DNA of 15,286 nt from the NCBI GenBank assembly GCA_031267155.1, contig JAIRZR010000077.1:1-15286 (forward strand), written 5' to 3'. Shown one piece after another: positions 1-7,412 of this stretch (positions within the stretch are counted from its first letter, which is position 1; the number at the start of each line of letters is the position of its first letter). A program made the translations under genes and the position numbers. This DNA comes from Prevotellaceae bacterium. Its GTDB lineage: Bacteria; Bacteroidota; Bacteroidia; Bacteroidales; UBA932. The notes below the pieces were generated by a model. That model had not been told where the DNA came from, made no database searches, and was given only the letters and a program-made list of their open reading frames with translations.

Positions 1-401
1 CCAAGCACAACGGCAAGCCCGGTTTCGTCCAGCGTATAGGGTAAAATCCCTTCATAGACAACTATCTTGCCTCCGGGCATGCAAAAAGCGTTGGGAGTTG
101 CGTCCGCCACAAGATGAAATTCCCATTGAAATTCCTTTATCTGGTCTTCCAGTCCATTGTTTTTCATATACCGCTCAACTGCCGCAGCTATGCGTTTTCC
201 AACTTTAATCACCAGGTCCGTTTTCTGCCTGTCTTTGGAAATCGGAGCTGTTTTGATGTATTCATCATACTGATTGAAACTGGACGCCAGGACTTCATCA
301 TTACTTATGAGACTCAATTGTTTGCGTCCTGTCATAGGAACTGTGGAACAGCCGGCTGCAATAAGAGCAATCACTATCAGGTTTCTAAAATTCTTTTTCA
401 T
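1..401 (-). CDS. M48 family metallopeptidase lipoprotein, N-terminal part (cut by window edge)
   Basis: This gene reads leftward from an ATG at 401-399 and runs off the window after about 133 codons without a stop. The protein opens with a lipoprotein signal: MKKN, a hydrophobic stretch, then IAAGC with the lipid-bearing cysteine at residue 18. Next comes STVPMTGRKQLSLI, the opening typical of periplasmic or outer-membrane M48 zinc proteases (the LoiP/BepA-type group). The visible part ends with NAFCMPGGKIVVYEGIL and a segment ending AVVLG, which in this family directly precedes the HEXXH zinc site. That site would lie beyond base 1, so catalytic residues cannot be checked. The likely role is quality control of envelope proteins. 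A possible weak promoter -7 box (reverse complement of 430-437) lies just upstream. Family call is confident; exact subtype is not. Confidence 0.85.
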   Translation of the reverse strand, partial: MKKNFRNLIVIALIAAGCSTVPMTGRKQLSLISNDEVLASSFNQYDEYIKTAPISKDRQKTDLVIKVGKRIAAAVERYMKNNGLEDQIKEFQWEFHLVADATPNAFCMPGGKIVVYEGILPYTLDETGLAVVL

Positions 402-660
402 ATACAATTATTTACGTATAAATTTTCGGCGAAATTAGTAAAAATTTATGAATCAAATTATTTTTTCCTATTCTCCATTTATTATGACTGAGTTTGCTCG
501 ATCTTTATTGCGTGAAAATCTTTCAGTAAAACAGGGAAAATCTTCCTGCTCTACTGTTTCCCAAACAAATATTGACTGTAAACTCCGGGATCTGAAATTG
601 CTGATAATTAATTACGCATCTTAATTCCTGAAAAAATATTTGCGATTTATTTCTGAAAAA
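402..660. other. Intergenic region between M48 gene and tRNA-Asp
   Basis: AT-rich spacer. It holds the leader of the leftward M48 gene (a poor TAATTTCG match to the Bacteroidota -7 box, reverse complement of 430-437) and the region before the tRNA promoter. One 46-codon plus-strand frame (484-624) has no recognisable product. No hairpin, repeat or convincing gene was seen. Confidence 0.5.
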
Positions 661-691
661 TTTGCAGATTCAAAAAATAGCCTTACCTTTG
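661..691 (+). promoter_or_regulatory. Bacteroidota-type promoter of tRNA-Asp
   Basis: TTTG at 661-664, a spacer of exactly 19 bp, then TACCTTTG at 684-691. This matches the phylum's TTTG-N19-TAnnTTTG housekeeping promoter perfectly. GCGCCC follows the -7 box. The mature tRNA starts 15 bp after the box, so transcription would begin a few bases before it. Confidence 0.85.
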
Positions 692-705
692 CGCCCGAAT
701 TTATT

Positions 706-780
706 GGTGCGGTAGTTCAGCCTGGTTAGAATACATGCCTGTCACGCATGGGGTCGTGGGTTCGAGTCCCATCCGCACCG
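706..780 (+). tRNA. tRNA-Asp (anticodon GTC)
   Basis: The acceptor stem GGTGCGG (706-712) pairs fully with CCGCACC (773-779), followed by discriminator G780. The anticodon stem CATGC/GCATG (734-738 with 746-750) frames the loop CTGTCAC, giving anticodon GTC at 741-743, which decodes Asp GAC/GAU. The T arm carries GGTTCGAGTCC. CCA is not encoded, since CAA follows base 780, so it must be added after transcription. The gene has its own promoter and terminator and appears to be a single-gene unit. Confidence 0.97.
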
Positions 781-786
781 CAAAGT

Positions 787-826
787 AAAACGCTAACAGT
801 TAAATTGATAGATTGTTAGCGTTTTT
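787..826 (+). terminator. Intrinsic terminator of tRNA-Asp
   Basis: AAAACGCTAACA (787-798) pairs with TGTTAGCGTTTT (814-825) as a 12-bp perfect stem around a 15-nt loop. The stem's 3' arm ends in a run of five T. It lies 7 bp after the tRNA. Its A tract also gives a U-rich end on the other strand, so it may work in both directions. Confidence 0.85.
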
Positions 827-1155
827 GATTTATAAAAAATCTCCTGAAAATTCTCACTTATTTTGAAAATAAACGATTTTATTTTTAAAGTGCCCGATGA
901 ATTTTAAAATAATGCTTTTTCAAAAGCAGGACAGGAGTTTTACCTTTATGCTGCGCACAGGATAGTTTAAATTTTGTATCCAATTTTTGATAACTCACCC
1001 TTTGGGGAACAATGCAGGTGTGAAAAAGTACCTTATTGAGGGATAATAATGATTTAAACATCGCCGGATATTACCTCTACCCGGTTGACTGTACCGGATT
1101 TCCCCTAATCTCATCCGAAGATATCTGCTATCTTAACCCTGACAGCCGCACATGA
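827..1155. other. Intergenic region downstream of bioD and tRNA-Asp
   Basis: About 330 bp without a supported gene. The 3' ends of the tRNA unit (plus) and bioD (minus) converge here. On the plus strand a frame of about 42 codons without an ATG (roughly 1026-1155) reads protein-like near its end (AGYYLYPVDCTGFPL), then stops at TGA 1153-1155. It could be a decayed gene end, but I do not recognise it. A small hairpin (AAGATA/TATCTT, about 1118-1135) has no T tract. No riboswitch signature was found. Confidence 0.4.
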
Positions 1156-1809
1156 TTAGAACTTTTTTTCAATCTCAATCCGATCAATTTTCATCCACAC
1201 GCTTTTGTCAAAGTGTTTGTTAAGATAATTTTTGAGGTACCGTTCAGTATCCGCGCAGATTACATTGTTTTCTACATTGAATTTATTGTATATTACGCCG
1301 AGTATTTCGATTTTCTCATGCCGGCACGCTTCAAGTGTGAGCAGTGTATGGTTTATGCTGCCAAGTTTCGGCGATGTGACTATATATACCGGAAATTTCT
1401 GGTCTCTGATATAATCCAGAGTTGTGTAGTCGCAGGTTATCGGCGTCATTATTCCTCCGGCGCCTTCGATGAGCGTAATATCGTATTTTTCCTGCAGAAC
1501 GCTTGTAGCATTTCTTATTTTTCCCAAATCGATGCGGACACCGTCTATCTGCGAGGCAAGATGCGGCGAGGCAGGATATGACAGCGTCACCGGACAGGTC
1601 GTACCATCGAGATCTTCCGGCAAAAGCTCCGTCCCCATTATCTTCCTGTGGACTTCTATGTCTTCAGAGATGCCGCTGTTTCCCGTTTGAATAAATTTTT
1701 GAGTGATTACACTGTATCCCTTTGCGGAAAATTCTCTTGCGAGATATCCCGTTGCACAACTTTTACCCGTGCTGGTATCAATTCCCGTTACAAAAAACGC
1801 TTTGCCCAT
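1156..1809 (-). CDS. bioD: Dethiobiotin synthase BioD
   Basis: ATP-dependent enzyme that closes the ureido ring of 7,8-diaminopelargonate with CO2 to give dethiobiotin, the next-to-last step of biotin synthesis in the cytoplasm. From the ATG at 1809 the protein is 217 aa, close to the family norm. It shows the P-loop GIDTSTGKS (residues 9-17), the substrate lysine in QKFIQTG (K38), a DIEVH segment (D50), SPHLA, and EGAGG with E115 where BioD has its conserved glutamate. The frame stays open 29 codons further upstream, but that stretch lies inside bioC and has no family similarity. The chosen start shares one base with the bioC stop (TAATG), the classic sign of translational coupling. bioA, bioF and bioB are not in the window. 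Confidence 0.95.
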   Translation of the reverse strand: MGKAFFVTGIDTSTGKSCATGYLAREFSAKGYSVITQKFIQTGNSGISEDIEVHRKIMGTELLPEDLDGTTCPVTLSYPASPHLASQIDGVRIDLGKIRNATSVLQEKYDITLIEGAGGIMTPITCDYTTLDYIRDQKFPVYIVTSPKLGSINHTLLTLEACRHEKIEILGVIYNKFNVENNVICADTERYLKNYLNKHFDKSVWMKIDRIEIEKKF

Positions 1810-2561
1810 TATTTCTTTTTTAAACCCAGAAAAACCGGATTGTATGTTAATATTACTTCTGTTCCGTTTGAAAACATTTTGTCGTATTTGTTGCAAAACG
1901 ATTTCAATCCCGATTTCGTCCGCACTGCTCCCGAACAGTTTGCATTTACGCCGGTACTGCGGAAATGCGAGAGTATTTCCGCAGGCGAATTGAACGGTAC
2001 CCGCATTTCTTCTTCAGAAAGATGCAGTACTTCAAAACCGGACGAGAACAGTCGCCTCAGGCAGTCCGGCGAAGGGTATTTAAGTCCTGTTCCGGTTATT
2101 TCGCGTATCTCCTTGAGGTTATTCTCTCCAAAAGTGGACAGAAACATGTATGCCTGCGGAGAAAGGCTTCGATGCGCCTTTTCTATAAAAACAGACAGAT
2201 TTTCAAACCATTGAATGGTAGATGAAGATATCATAAGGTCTATTCCGTCGGGAAAATCAATCAGACGTGCGTCGCCGCTGATAAACGTATGCCTGTTTCC
2301 CGAAAACAGCGACTGTATCCTGAGTCCGGCTTTATCGTTGATGTCGTTAAGGTAATAATATGCGTCGGGGAAAACGGAAAGGATGTTTTTTGTCAGCAAA
2401 CCGGTGCCGCAGCCAATTTCCATTATGGTTTTCGGAATATCGGGATATAAATCCGAAATCAGACCGGCAAGTTTCGCTGCAATTTCCTTTTGAGCATAGG
2501 CATTATCATCATAAGTATCCATGCTTTTACCGAATTTACGCATTATTAAACTGTTATTCAT
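1809..2561 (-). CDS. bioC: Malonyl-ACP O-methyltransferase BioC
   Basis: SAM-dependent methyltransferase that caps the malonyl-ACP carboxyl group so that fatty acid synthesis can build the pimeloyl chain of biotin. The protein is 250 aa, the usual length. It has the SAM motif I MEIGCGTG (residues 47-54), an acidic ND pair ending strand 2 (residues 71-72), the BioC-typical SSTIQWF (112-118), and HFRSTGVNA (198-206), the counterpart of the H-x-K-x-TGVNA block of BioC proteins. The opening RKFGKSMDTYDDNA matches the family start. M1 (2561) gives a short extra leader; M7 (2543) is an alternative start. bioD follows with a 1-bp overlap, so the pair is one transcript, driven by a TATCTTTG promoter just upstream. 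Confidence 0.94.
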   Translation of the reverse strand: MNNSLIMRKFGKSMDTYDDNAYAQKEIAAKLAGLISDLYPDIPKTIMEIGCGTGLLTKNILSVFPDAYYYLNDINDKAGLRIQSLFSGNRHTFISGDARLIDFPDGIDLMISSSTIQWFENLSVFIEKAHRSLSPQAYMFLSTFGENNLKEIREITGTGLKYPSPDCLRRLFSSGFEVLHLSEEEMRVPFNSPAEILSHFRSTGVNANCSGAVRTKSGLKSFCNKYDKMFSNGTEVILTYNPVFLGLKKK

Positions 2562-2587
2562 GCTATACCTTAGTCTTAAATCGGGCG

Positions 2588-2616
2588 CAAAGATAACATT
2601 TCTTTATTACATAAAC
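2588..2616 (-). promoter_or_regulatory. Likely bioCD promoter
   Basis: On the minus strand TATCTTTG (complement of 2588-2595) is a perfect TAnnTTTG -7 box, followed by GCGCCCG as at the tRNA promoter. The -33 element is weak: only GTTT, 17 bp upstream (2613-2616). It sits 26 bp before the bioC ATG and beside the transposase remnant. No biotin operator could be identified by eye. Confidence 0.6.
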
Positions 2617-2634
2617 CGAATTTCCTTTGAACAT

Positions 2635-2880
2635 ATAGCCCTTTTCACAGACTTGATTTTCCATACGCTTGTTTTCAATAATTTTTCCCTGTGGCTCTCC
2701 GGTATAAGCCAAATCGGCATAAAAACATTCCCCTGTGTCTTTTTCGTCCAGTAGCGAGTCGGTGTCTTGCGAATCATGCACGCTCGTATCAGCAACTATA
2801 TATTTGGTAATCAGGTTACTCTTAGCATCATTCCTGCTTTTAATTTTTAATTTCTTGCCAAATAATGCATTAATTTGACT
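2635..2880 (-). pseudogene. Degraded IS5-family transposase fragment
   Basis: An open minus-strand frame, with no plausible start at its beginning, encodes about 82 residues matching the C-terminal catalytic half of IS5-type (DDE) transposases. Recognisable blocks, in order: SQINALFGKK (family form like SQxDARWxKK), DAKSNLITKYIVADTSVHDSQ split across the frame, LLDEKDTGE, YADLAYTGE and NQVCEKGY. The aspartate in VAD and the one in YAD fit catalytic positions. Upstream of SQIN the frame meets a stop (TAG at about 2890), and after EKGY similarity ends abruptly where intact members continue with a basic region and the last catalytic glutamate. A gap of about a dozen residues is apparent between FGKK and DAKS. 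No terminal repeats are left. It is an old insertion scar between bioC and dnaN. Confidence 0.75.
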
Positions 2881-2950
2881 TGATAGGTACTAACGGGCTA
2901 TTCTTATCTCGAACTCAGGTTGATAACAGCTCTTAGAGAGATTCGTTACA

Positions 2951-2983
2951 GATAAAAATTAAAGGCGCGATACATCGCGCCTT
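2951..2983 (-). terminator. Intrinsic terminator of dnaN
   Basis: On the minus strand AAGGCGCGAT pairs with ATCGCGCCTT (2974-2983 with 2962-2971); in practice an 8-bp GC-rich stem with a 6-nt loop. TTTAATTTTTATC follows at 2961-2951. It begins about 28 bp after the dnaN stop. The plus-strand exit is not T-rich, so it serves dnaN. Confidence 0.85.
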
Positions 2984-3011
2984 CAATCACAATATTTATA
3001 TTAATTTTAAA

Positions 3012-4139
3012 CTATATTCCTATAACTATAGGCATCAAGAGCATCAGCAAGTCGTCTTCGGACTCTTCCTCGACGGGGATAAACAGTCCGGCTCTTCCGG
3101 GGTCGGAGAGTTCGACACTGATTTCCGTTGAAGGAAGATTCGACAGTATATCGATCAGGAAGGCTGATTTAAAGCCTATTTCGATATCTTCGCCTTCGTA
3201 TCTGCATGCAACCCTTTCGTTTGCCGAAGTAGAAAAATCCAGATCCTGAGCCGAAATATTTATTTCGTTATCCGTTATTTTCAACTTGATAAGGTTGCTT
3301 GCCTGGTTCGAGAACACGGAAACACGGCGTACAGCAGTCATCAGTTCCACCCTGTCCGCGACGATTTTTTTAGGATTGTCTGTGGGGATCACGCTGTTGT
3401 ATGCCGGAAATACGCCTTCGATAAGGCGGCAAGTCATGTTAAAGCGCGAAGAAGTAAACACCGCGTGTTTATCGTTGAATTTCAGTTCTACCGGAAATTC
3501 GTCCTTCAATAAACCTCTGATATAGCCTGCCGGTTTTTTCGGCAGAATAAACGAGCAGTCTTTTTCGGCTTTCAAATTCAACAATTTGTATCGCACCAGC
3601 TTGTGGGCGTCCGATGCCACAAAAGTCAGCCCGTCGGTTTTGATATCCAAAAAGATACCGTTCATCGTCGGGCGCAGTTCATCGTCGGCTGTTGCGAATA
3701 TTGTTTTAGTTATACCTTCCATCAACTGGTTCGAACTGATAGTTATGGAATTGTAATCATCCTCTACGGTTGGTATTTGAGGATATTCTTCGGCGGCGAG
3801 GCACGGAAGATTGAATTTCCCTGACGACCAGCTGATTTCCGCCAGAAGCGTGTCGGGATCCACAATAAAGGTAAGTGGCTGTTCGGGAAATTCCTTGAGC
3901 GTGTCGGTCAACAATTTTGCAGGTATTGCCGCTTCACCTTCCCTTTCGACCGTGTTTATCGGCAGGCTGACCAGCAATGTCGTCTCCAAATCCGAGGCAG
4001 TTATCAGCAGGGTATTGTTATGAAGATTGAATAAAAAATTATCCAGTATGGGTAACCTGTTTTTGTTGCTTGTTGTCGTTACTTTGCTTACAGACTGTAA
4101 GGAAGACAATAATTCAGAACTAGATACTACGAATTTCAT
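3012..4139 (-). CDS. dnaN: DNA polymerase III subunit beta (sliding clamp)
   Basis: Ring-shaped clamp that tethers the replicative polymerase and many repair enzymes to DNA. The protein is 375 aa, the normal length for three tandem clamp domains of about 120 residues. It opens MKFVVSSSELLSSLQSVSKV and contains LPILDNFLF near residue 30, ATADDELRPTMNGIFLD and SDAHKLVRY in the middle domain, LIEGVFPAYNSVIP, and a C-terminal EESEDDLLMLLMPIVIG. The last is the conserved DLLMLLMP end whose LMP lines the peptide-binding pocket; the final residues (IVIGI) differ from the more usual MRL-type end. It stands alone, not beside dnaA or recF, with its own promoter and terminator. Confidence 0.96.
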   Translation of the reverse strand: MKFVVSSSELLSSLQSVSKVTTTSNKNRLPILDNFLFNLHNNTLLITASDLETTLLVSLPINTVEREGEAAIPAKLLTDTLKEFPEQPLTFIVDPDTLLAEISWSSGKFNLPCLAAEEYPQIPTVEDDYNSITISSNQLMEGITKTIFATADDELRPTMNGIFLDIKTDGLTFVASDAHKLVRYKLLNLKAEKDCSFILPKKPAGYIRGLLKDEFPVELKFNDKHAVFTSSRFNMTCRLIEGVFPAYNSVIPTDNPKKIVADRVELMTAVRRVSVFSNQASNLIKLKITDNEINISAQDLDFSTSANERVACRYEGEDIEIGFKSAFLIDILSNLPSTEISVELSDPGRAGLFIPVEEESEDDLLMLLMPIVIGI

Positions 4140-4165
4140 TTCTTTATACTATTAAAATGTTCACG

Positions 4166-4196
4166 CAAAGATACTGTAATTTGAATGTATTGCAAA
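4166..4196 (-). promoter_or_regulatory. Bacteroidota-type promoter of dnaN
   Basis: On the minus strand TTTG (complement of 4193-4196), an exact 19-bp spacer, and TATCTTTG (complement of 4166-4173). This is a perfect match to TTTG-N19-TAnnTTTG. The -7 box ends 26 bp before the dnaN ATG. Confidence 0.88.
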
Positions 4197-4309
4197 AAAA
4201 ATATTAACATAATTTATAAAATACATATATTTAATGTTTTATCAATCGCATTTTTTTAAAAAAACTTTCATGCGCTCCGGTTTGCAGTCCCGTTTTCCCG
4301 TCATTTTCA

Positions 4310-5755
4310 TCAATTCCGTACGGGAAACTGTGAAGCTTTTGTTTTCTGAATCCAGTGGACAAATACTGCCAGGGATACTAAAGTACAGACGCTTCCAATG
4401 ATGTAGCTGACATTTGAAGACAGGCCCAGTCCTTCGGGCGCAATCATGATGTAAGTCGATATCACCATTGTCATGAACAGCGAGGGCAAAAGGCTTATCC
4501 AGTAGAATTTGTTTGCCTTTGCCAGATAAACCGTGACAGTCCAGAGGGTTGCGGTCGCAAGCGTCTGATTTGACCATGCAAAGTACCGCCATATTATGTC
4601 GAAATTTATCTGCAGGATGCCCAGTGCGGCAATAAACAGCGGAGTTGAAATGATTATGCGGTTTTTGACTGATTTCTGGCTGTAATTGATGAAATCGGCA
4701 ACAATCAGGCGCGCCGAACGGAAAGCGGTATCGCCCGAAGTGATTGGCGCTGCGATCACTCCGATGATTGCGAGCAAACCGCCGAACGTGCCCAGCCACG
4801 AATGTGCTATCGTATTTACAACTACGGCTGCATTGTCCCCGTTTTCACGGAGAAACTCCTGCAATCTGCCCACCGAACCGAAAAAGCTTATTGCCGCGGC
4901 AGCCCAGATCAGGGCGACAATGCCTTCGGCAACCATTGCGCCATAGAATACGCGCCGTCCCTGACGCTCGTTTTTCAGGCAGCGCGCCATCAGGGGCGAC
5001 TGCGTTGCATGAAAACCGGAAATCGCACCGCAGGCTATGGATATGAACAGCATGGGAAACAGCGGATAGCTGCCGGCGTCGGGATGCATGTTGTGCAGAT
5101 TGGAAAAGCTCATTTCAGGCATGTTCACTCCCCTGTAAATCATGCTTATGGATATTCCCAGCGCCATAAAGAGTATCGCAAATCCAAAGAACGGATATAT
5201 TTTGCCTATCAGCTTGTCAATCGGCAGGAGAGTCGCTCCGATATAATAGACGAAAATGATTATGCTCCACACCGTTACGCCAATATAACCGGGTGTCATG
5301 TTTGCCAGAAGCTTCGAGGGTCCCGCAACAAATACCGCTCCAACCAGAACCATCAGCAGGACAGTAAATATCCGCATGAACTGCCTGAATCCGACGCCCA
5401 TATATTTGCCGACGACTTCGGGAAGGCTTATGCCATTGTGCCGCAGGGAAAGCATCCCCGAGAGGTAATCGTGTACGGCGCCGCCGAAAATCGTCCCGAA
5501 AACAATCCACAAAAAGGCGGCATGTCCGTACATGGCTCCCATGATTGCCCCGAAAATGGGACCCAGTCCGGCAATATTTAGAAACTGGATTAAAAAAATC
5601 CTCTGCCAGCTCATTGGAACGTAATCAACTCCGTCGGTATGGGTGTATGCTGGAGTTTTTTTGTCGGGCTGTATCACGAAAATCCGCTCGACAAGCCTTC
5701 CGTACAGGAAATATCCTGCCAGAAGCAATGCTATGGAAACAAAAAACGTAATCAT
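4310..5755 (-). CDS. cstA: Carbon starvation protein CstA family transporter
   Basis: Inner-membrane transporter of the CstA family; studied members move pyruvate or peptides, and which applies here cannot be told. The protein is 481 aa, the short form common in Bacteroidota (E. coli CstA is about 700). It is almost wholly hydrophobic with many membrane helices. Family signatures include an N-terminal helix, GVDYVPMSWQRIFLIQF, FLNIAGLGPIFGAIMGA, GAVHDYLSGMLSLRHNG, FHATQSPLMARCLKNE and ITSGDTAFRSARLI. It is the last gene of the minus-strand operon, 30 bp after the GH99-like gene, with only AT-rich DNA between, so it is probably co-transcribed. Downstream, a T tract near 4249-4266 may end the transcript, but no clean hairpin is visible. 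Confidence 0.94.
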   Translation of the reverse strand: MITFFVSIALLLAGYFLYGRLVERIFVIQPDKKTPAYTHTDGVDYVPMSWQRIFLIQFLNIAGLGPIFGAIMGAMYGHAAFLWIVFGTIFGGAVHDYLSGMLSLRHNGISLPEVVGKYMGVGFRQFMRIFTVLLMVLVGAVFVAGPSKLLANMTPGYIGVTVWSIIIFVYYIGATLLPIDKLIGKIYPFFGFAILFMALGISISMIYRGVNMPEMSFSNLHNMHPDAGSYPLFPMLFISIACGAISGFHATQSPLMARCLKNERQGRRVFYGAMVAEGIVALIWAAAAISFFGSVGRLQEFLRENGDNAAVVVNTIAHSWLGTFGGLLAIIGVIAAPITSGDTAFRSARLIVADFINYSQKSVKNRIIISTPLFIAALGILQINFDIIWRYFAWSNQTLATATLWTVTVYLAKANKFYWISLLPSLFMTMVISTYIMIAPEGLGLSSNVSYIIGSVCTLVSLAVFVHWIQKTKASQFPVRN

Positions 5756-5785
5756 ATTTTTAATTATTAGTTCATTATTATTAAA

Positions 5786-6946
5786 TCATTTAAAAACTTT
5801 TTTAACAGCTTCGAGATAGCCGTATCCGAACATGTTACAGGGCTGCAGAAAACTTGTCTCCGTCCATTCATTCCAGCTGTTTATTGTGATTAAGGGCGCT
5901 TGTCCGGGATGAGCGTCTGCATACGTTTTAGCATCGCGAAGTGCTTTCTCGAAATTTTCCGGGGTATTATTTTTCACTGTGGCGCTGTTTCCTGTACGCG
6001 GACTGTTATCCCATCCTACGCTGATATGAGGATAGTACACAAGGTCGAATGTGGCGTCAATATGCGCCCATTCTCTTTTTACATCTTCCATTATCTCCGT
6101 ATAATCCCTGTTTACATCAGTGAAATGTACAAACTGATAATGTGTAGCGCTCGTAAACCCAAGCTTTTTCACAAAATCGTTCTCCGGATTTTGGGTTTTA
6201 CTGCCATCGACGCCGCTATAATTCACATTTACCGACCACATCGTGAGCTGCAGGTCTAAACCCGGAAAACCGGCTTTCCGGGTTTCAGCATCAAACCATT
6301 TGAGCGCGTCTATGGTCTGCTCCAATCCTCCCAAGCCGGCAACAAGCTGCGGTACATCATAAATCATAAAAACCGGTTTGCCATCTATTTTGTAATATTG
6401 CGGATGTTTGAAATATTTCTCAATATTCCGTTTGCATATCTTCTCAAACTCCTGTCGATCTACCTGTCCGGTCCAAATCACATTATGCTCTTTGATCGCA
6501 GCCAAGCGGGTATCCCATACATTCACAACTTCATGATTAGCCCACATCAGATAAAATTTCATCTTATCCACATTTTCGGCTTTCAGAAATCCGTTATTAA
6601 GCGTCGTTTCCATGAATGGACGCCCGTCATACCAATACCAGTCAAAGATAAATACGTTCACGCCATGTTTTGTGGCAGCATCTATTTCCATAGACATAAT
6701 ACCGGGGTCAGCTTCATTGATATATCCCCAAAGCGGTTTCCGGTTCCAGTAGTGTCCGGGATAACGTTCCTGCATGTTAGCTACAGTTTCCCATTCTCCC
6801 ATCCCATGAGTCCAGAAAGGTCGCAGACGGGGATCATCCGCAGCATAAGCCGGATATAAAAAAGCCGCTACATCGTACTTCTTTTGCTGAGCATGCAGGC
6901 CTGAAGCAAGAAGAGCGAAAGCAATTAAAATCAAAGTCTTTTTCAT
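5786..6946 (-). CDS. Secreted GH99/WbsX-like protein (glycoside hydrolase family 99-like domain)
   Basis: 386 aa. A cleavable Sec signal MKKTLILIAFALLASGLHA precedes a Q at residue 20, so it is exported. The rest resembles the WbsX/GH99-like barrel domain: AAFLYPAYAADD (27-38), a GHYWNRKPLWGY substrate-side segment, GVNVFIFDWYWYDGRPFME (95-112), KPVFMIYDVPQL, and NSWNEWTE (356-363) near the end. True GH99 enzymes are endo-acting mannosidases that use glutamates near such an NEWxE-type segment (here E360, E363), but WbsX-like relatives are often annotated as glycosyltransferases and most lack tests. An envelope glycan hydrolase is the better guess, given the signal peptide and the neighbouring sugar kinase. 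It lies 22 bp after the DUF2147 gene. Confidence 0.8.
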   Translation of the reverse strand: MKKTLILIAFALLASGLHAQQKKYDVAAFLYPAYAADDPRLRPFWTHGMGEWETVANMQERYPGHYWNRKPLWGYINEADPGIMSMEIDAATKHGVNVFIFDWYWYDGRPFMETTLNNGFLKAENVDKMKFYLMWANHEVVNVWDTRLAAIKEHNVIWTGQVDRQEFEKICKRNIEKYFKHPQYYKIDGKPVFMIYDVPQLVAGLGGLEQTIDALKWFDAETRKAGFPGLDLQLTMWSVNVNYSGVDGSKTQNPENDFVKKLGFTSATHYQFVHFTDVNRDYTEIMEDVKREWAHIDATFDLVYYPHISVGWDNSPRTGNSATVKNNTPENFEKALRDAKTYADAHPGQAPLITINSWNEWTETSFLQPCNMFGYGYLEAVKKVFK

Positions 6947-6968
6947 GTTGTATCAGTTAAAATAATAC

Positions 6969-7409
6969 TTATTTAATCCAGTACTGGTTTCGCCCGAACC
7001 AGCCCTTTTTGTCGAGCGAGCCGCGCAGAACGAGTTTACCCGACTTTTCGTCAATACTGATAGTCCCGTGATATTTTTTCCCGTTTTCGGGATCAAGCAC
7101 AGTCCCGCCTTTCAGCGTCTTGCCGCTGACTTTCATTTCCTTAATGATGATCATGCCAAGTATGGGCTTGTTTTTGTTCTCATCCTCGCATTTTTCGCAC
7201 ACGGCGTCGGCATGTTCGTACAGCTTTTCTATTTTTCCGTAATACAGGCCGTCGGCGGTGTCCTTATATATACGTACCAGCGAGCGGACTTTTCCCGATT
7301 TATCATCCACTGTCTTCCATTCGCCCAGTATTGCCGAAACCTGGGCGTCAAGGCAATATGCAAACAATAACGCCATTGCCATTAAAATAACTTTTTTAAT
7401 TTCTTTCAT
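6969..7409 (-). CDS. DUF2147 domain protein, exported
   Basis: 146 aa with an N-terminal signal (residues 1-23, ending CLDAQ). The mature part is the DUF2147 domain, a small beta-rich fold: GEWKTVDDKSGKVRSLVRIYK (29-49), DGLYYGKIEKLYE, a CEKC pair (C71, C74), PILGMIIIKEMK, VLDPENGKKYHG, and LRGSLDKKGWFGRNQYW at the C terminus. The family's function is unknown; members are periplasmic or secreted, and the cysteine pair may form a disulfide or bind metal. It is 3 bp after the NahK-like gene and 22 bp before the GH99-like gene, so it is certainly in the same operon. Confidence 0.88.
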   Translation of the reverse strand: MKEIKKVILMAMALLFAYCLDAQVSAILGEWKTVDDKSGKVRSLVRIYKDTADGLYYGKIEKLYEHADAVCEKCEDENKNKPILGMIIIKEMKVSGKTLKGGTVLDPENGKKYHGTISIDEKSGKLVLRGSLDKKGWFGRNQYWIK

Positions 7410-7412
7410 TTC

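Noticed and set aside
484..624. 46-codon plus-strand reading frame between the M48 gene and tRNA-Asp
   Set aside because: No recognisable family, no ribosome binding site or promoter; likely chance.
827..1155. Possible riboswitch or leader RNA near the biotin genes
   Set aside because: It lies downstream of bioD, not upstream of bioC, and no conserved cobalamin, SAM or other box could be found.
1810..1896. Longer BioD start (29 extra residues)
   Set aside because: The extension lies wholly within bioC, lacks BioD similarity, and the P-loop is placed normally when the start is 1809.
4242..4799. 185-codon minus-strand frame overlapping cstA
   Set aside because: It is a shadow of cstA in another frame, rich in His, Arg and Cys with no domain.
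4802..5581. 259-codon plus-strand frame antisense to cstA
   Set aside because: Composition is unlike a real protein and the opposite strand encodes clear CstA motifs throughout.
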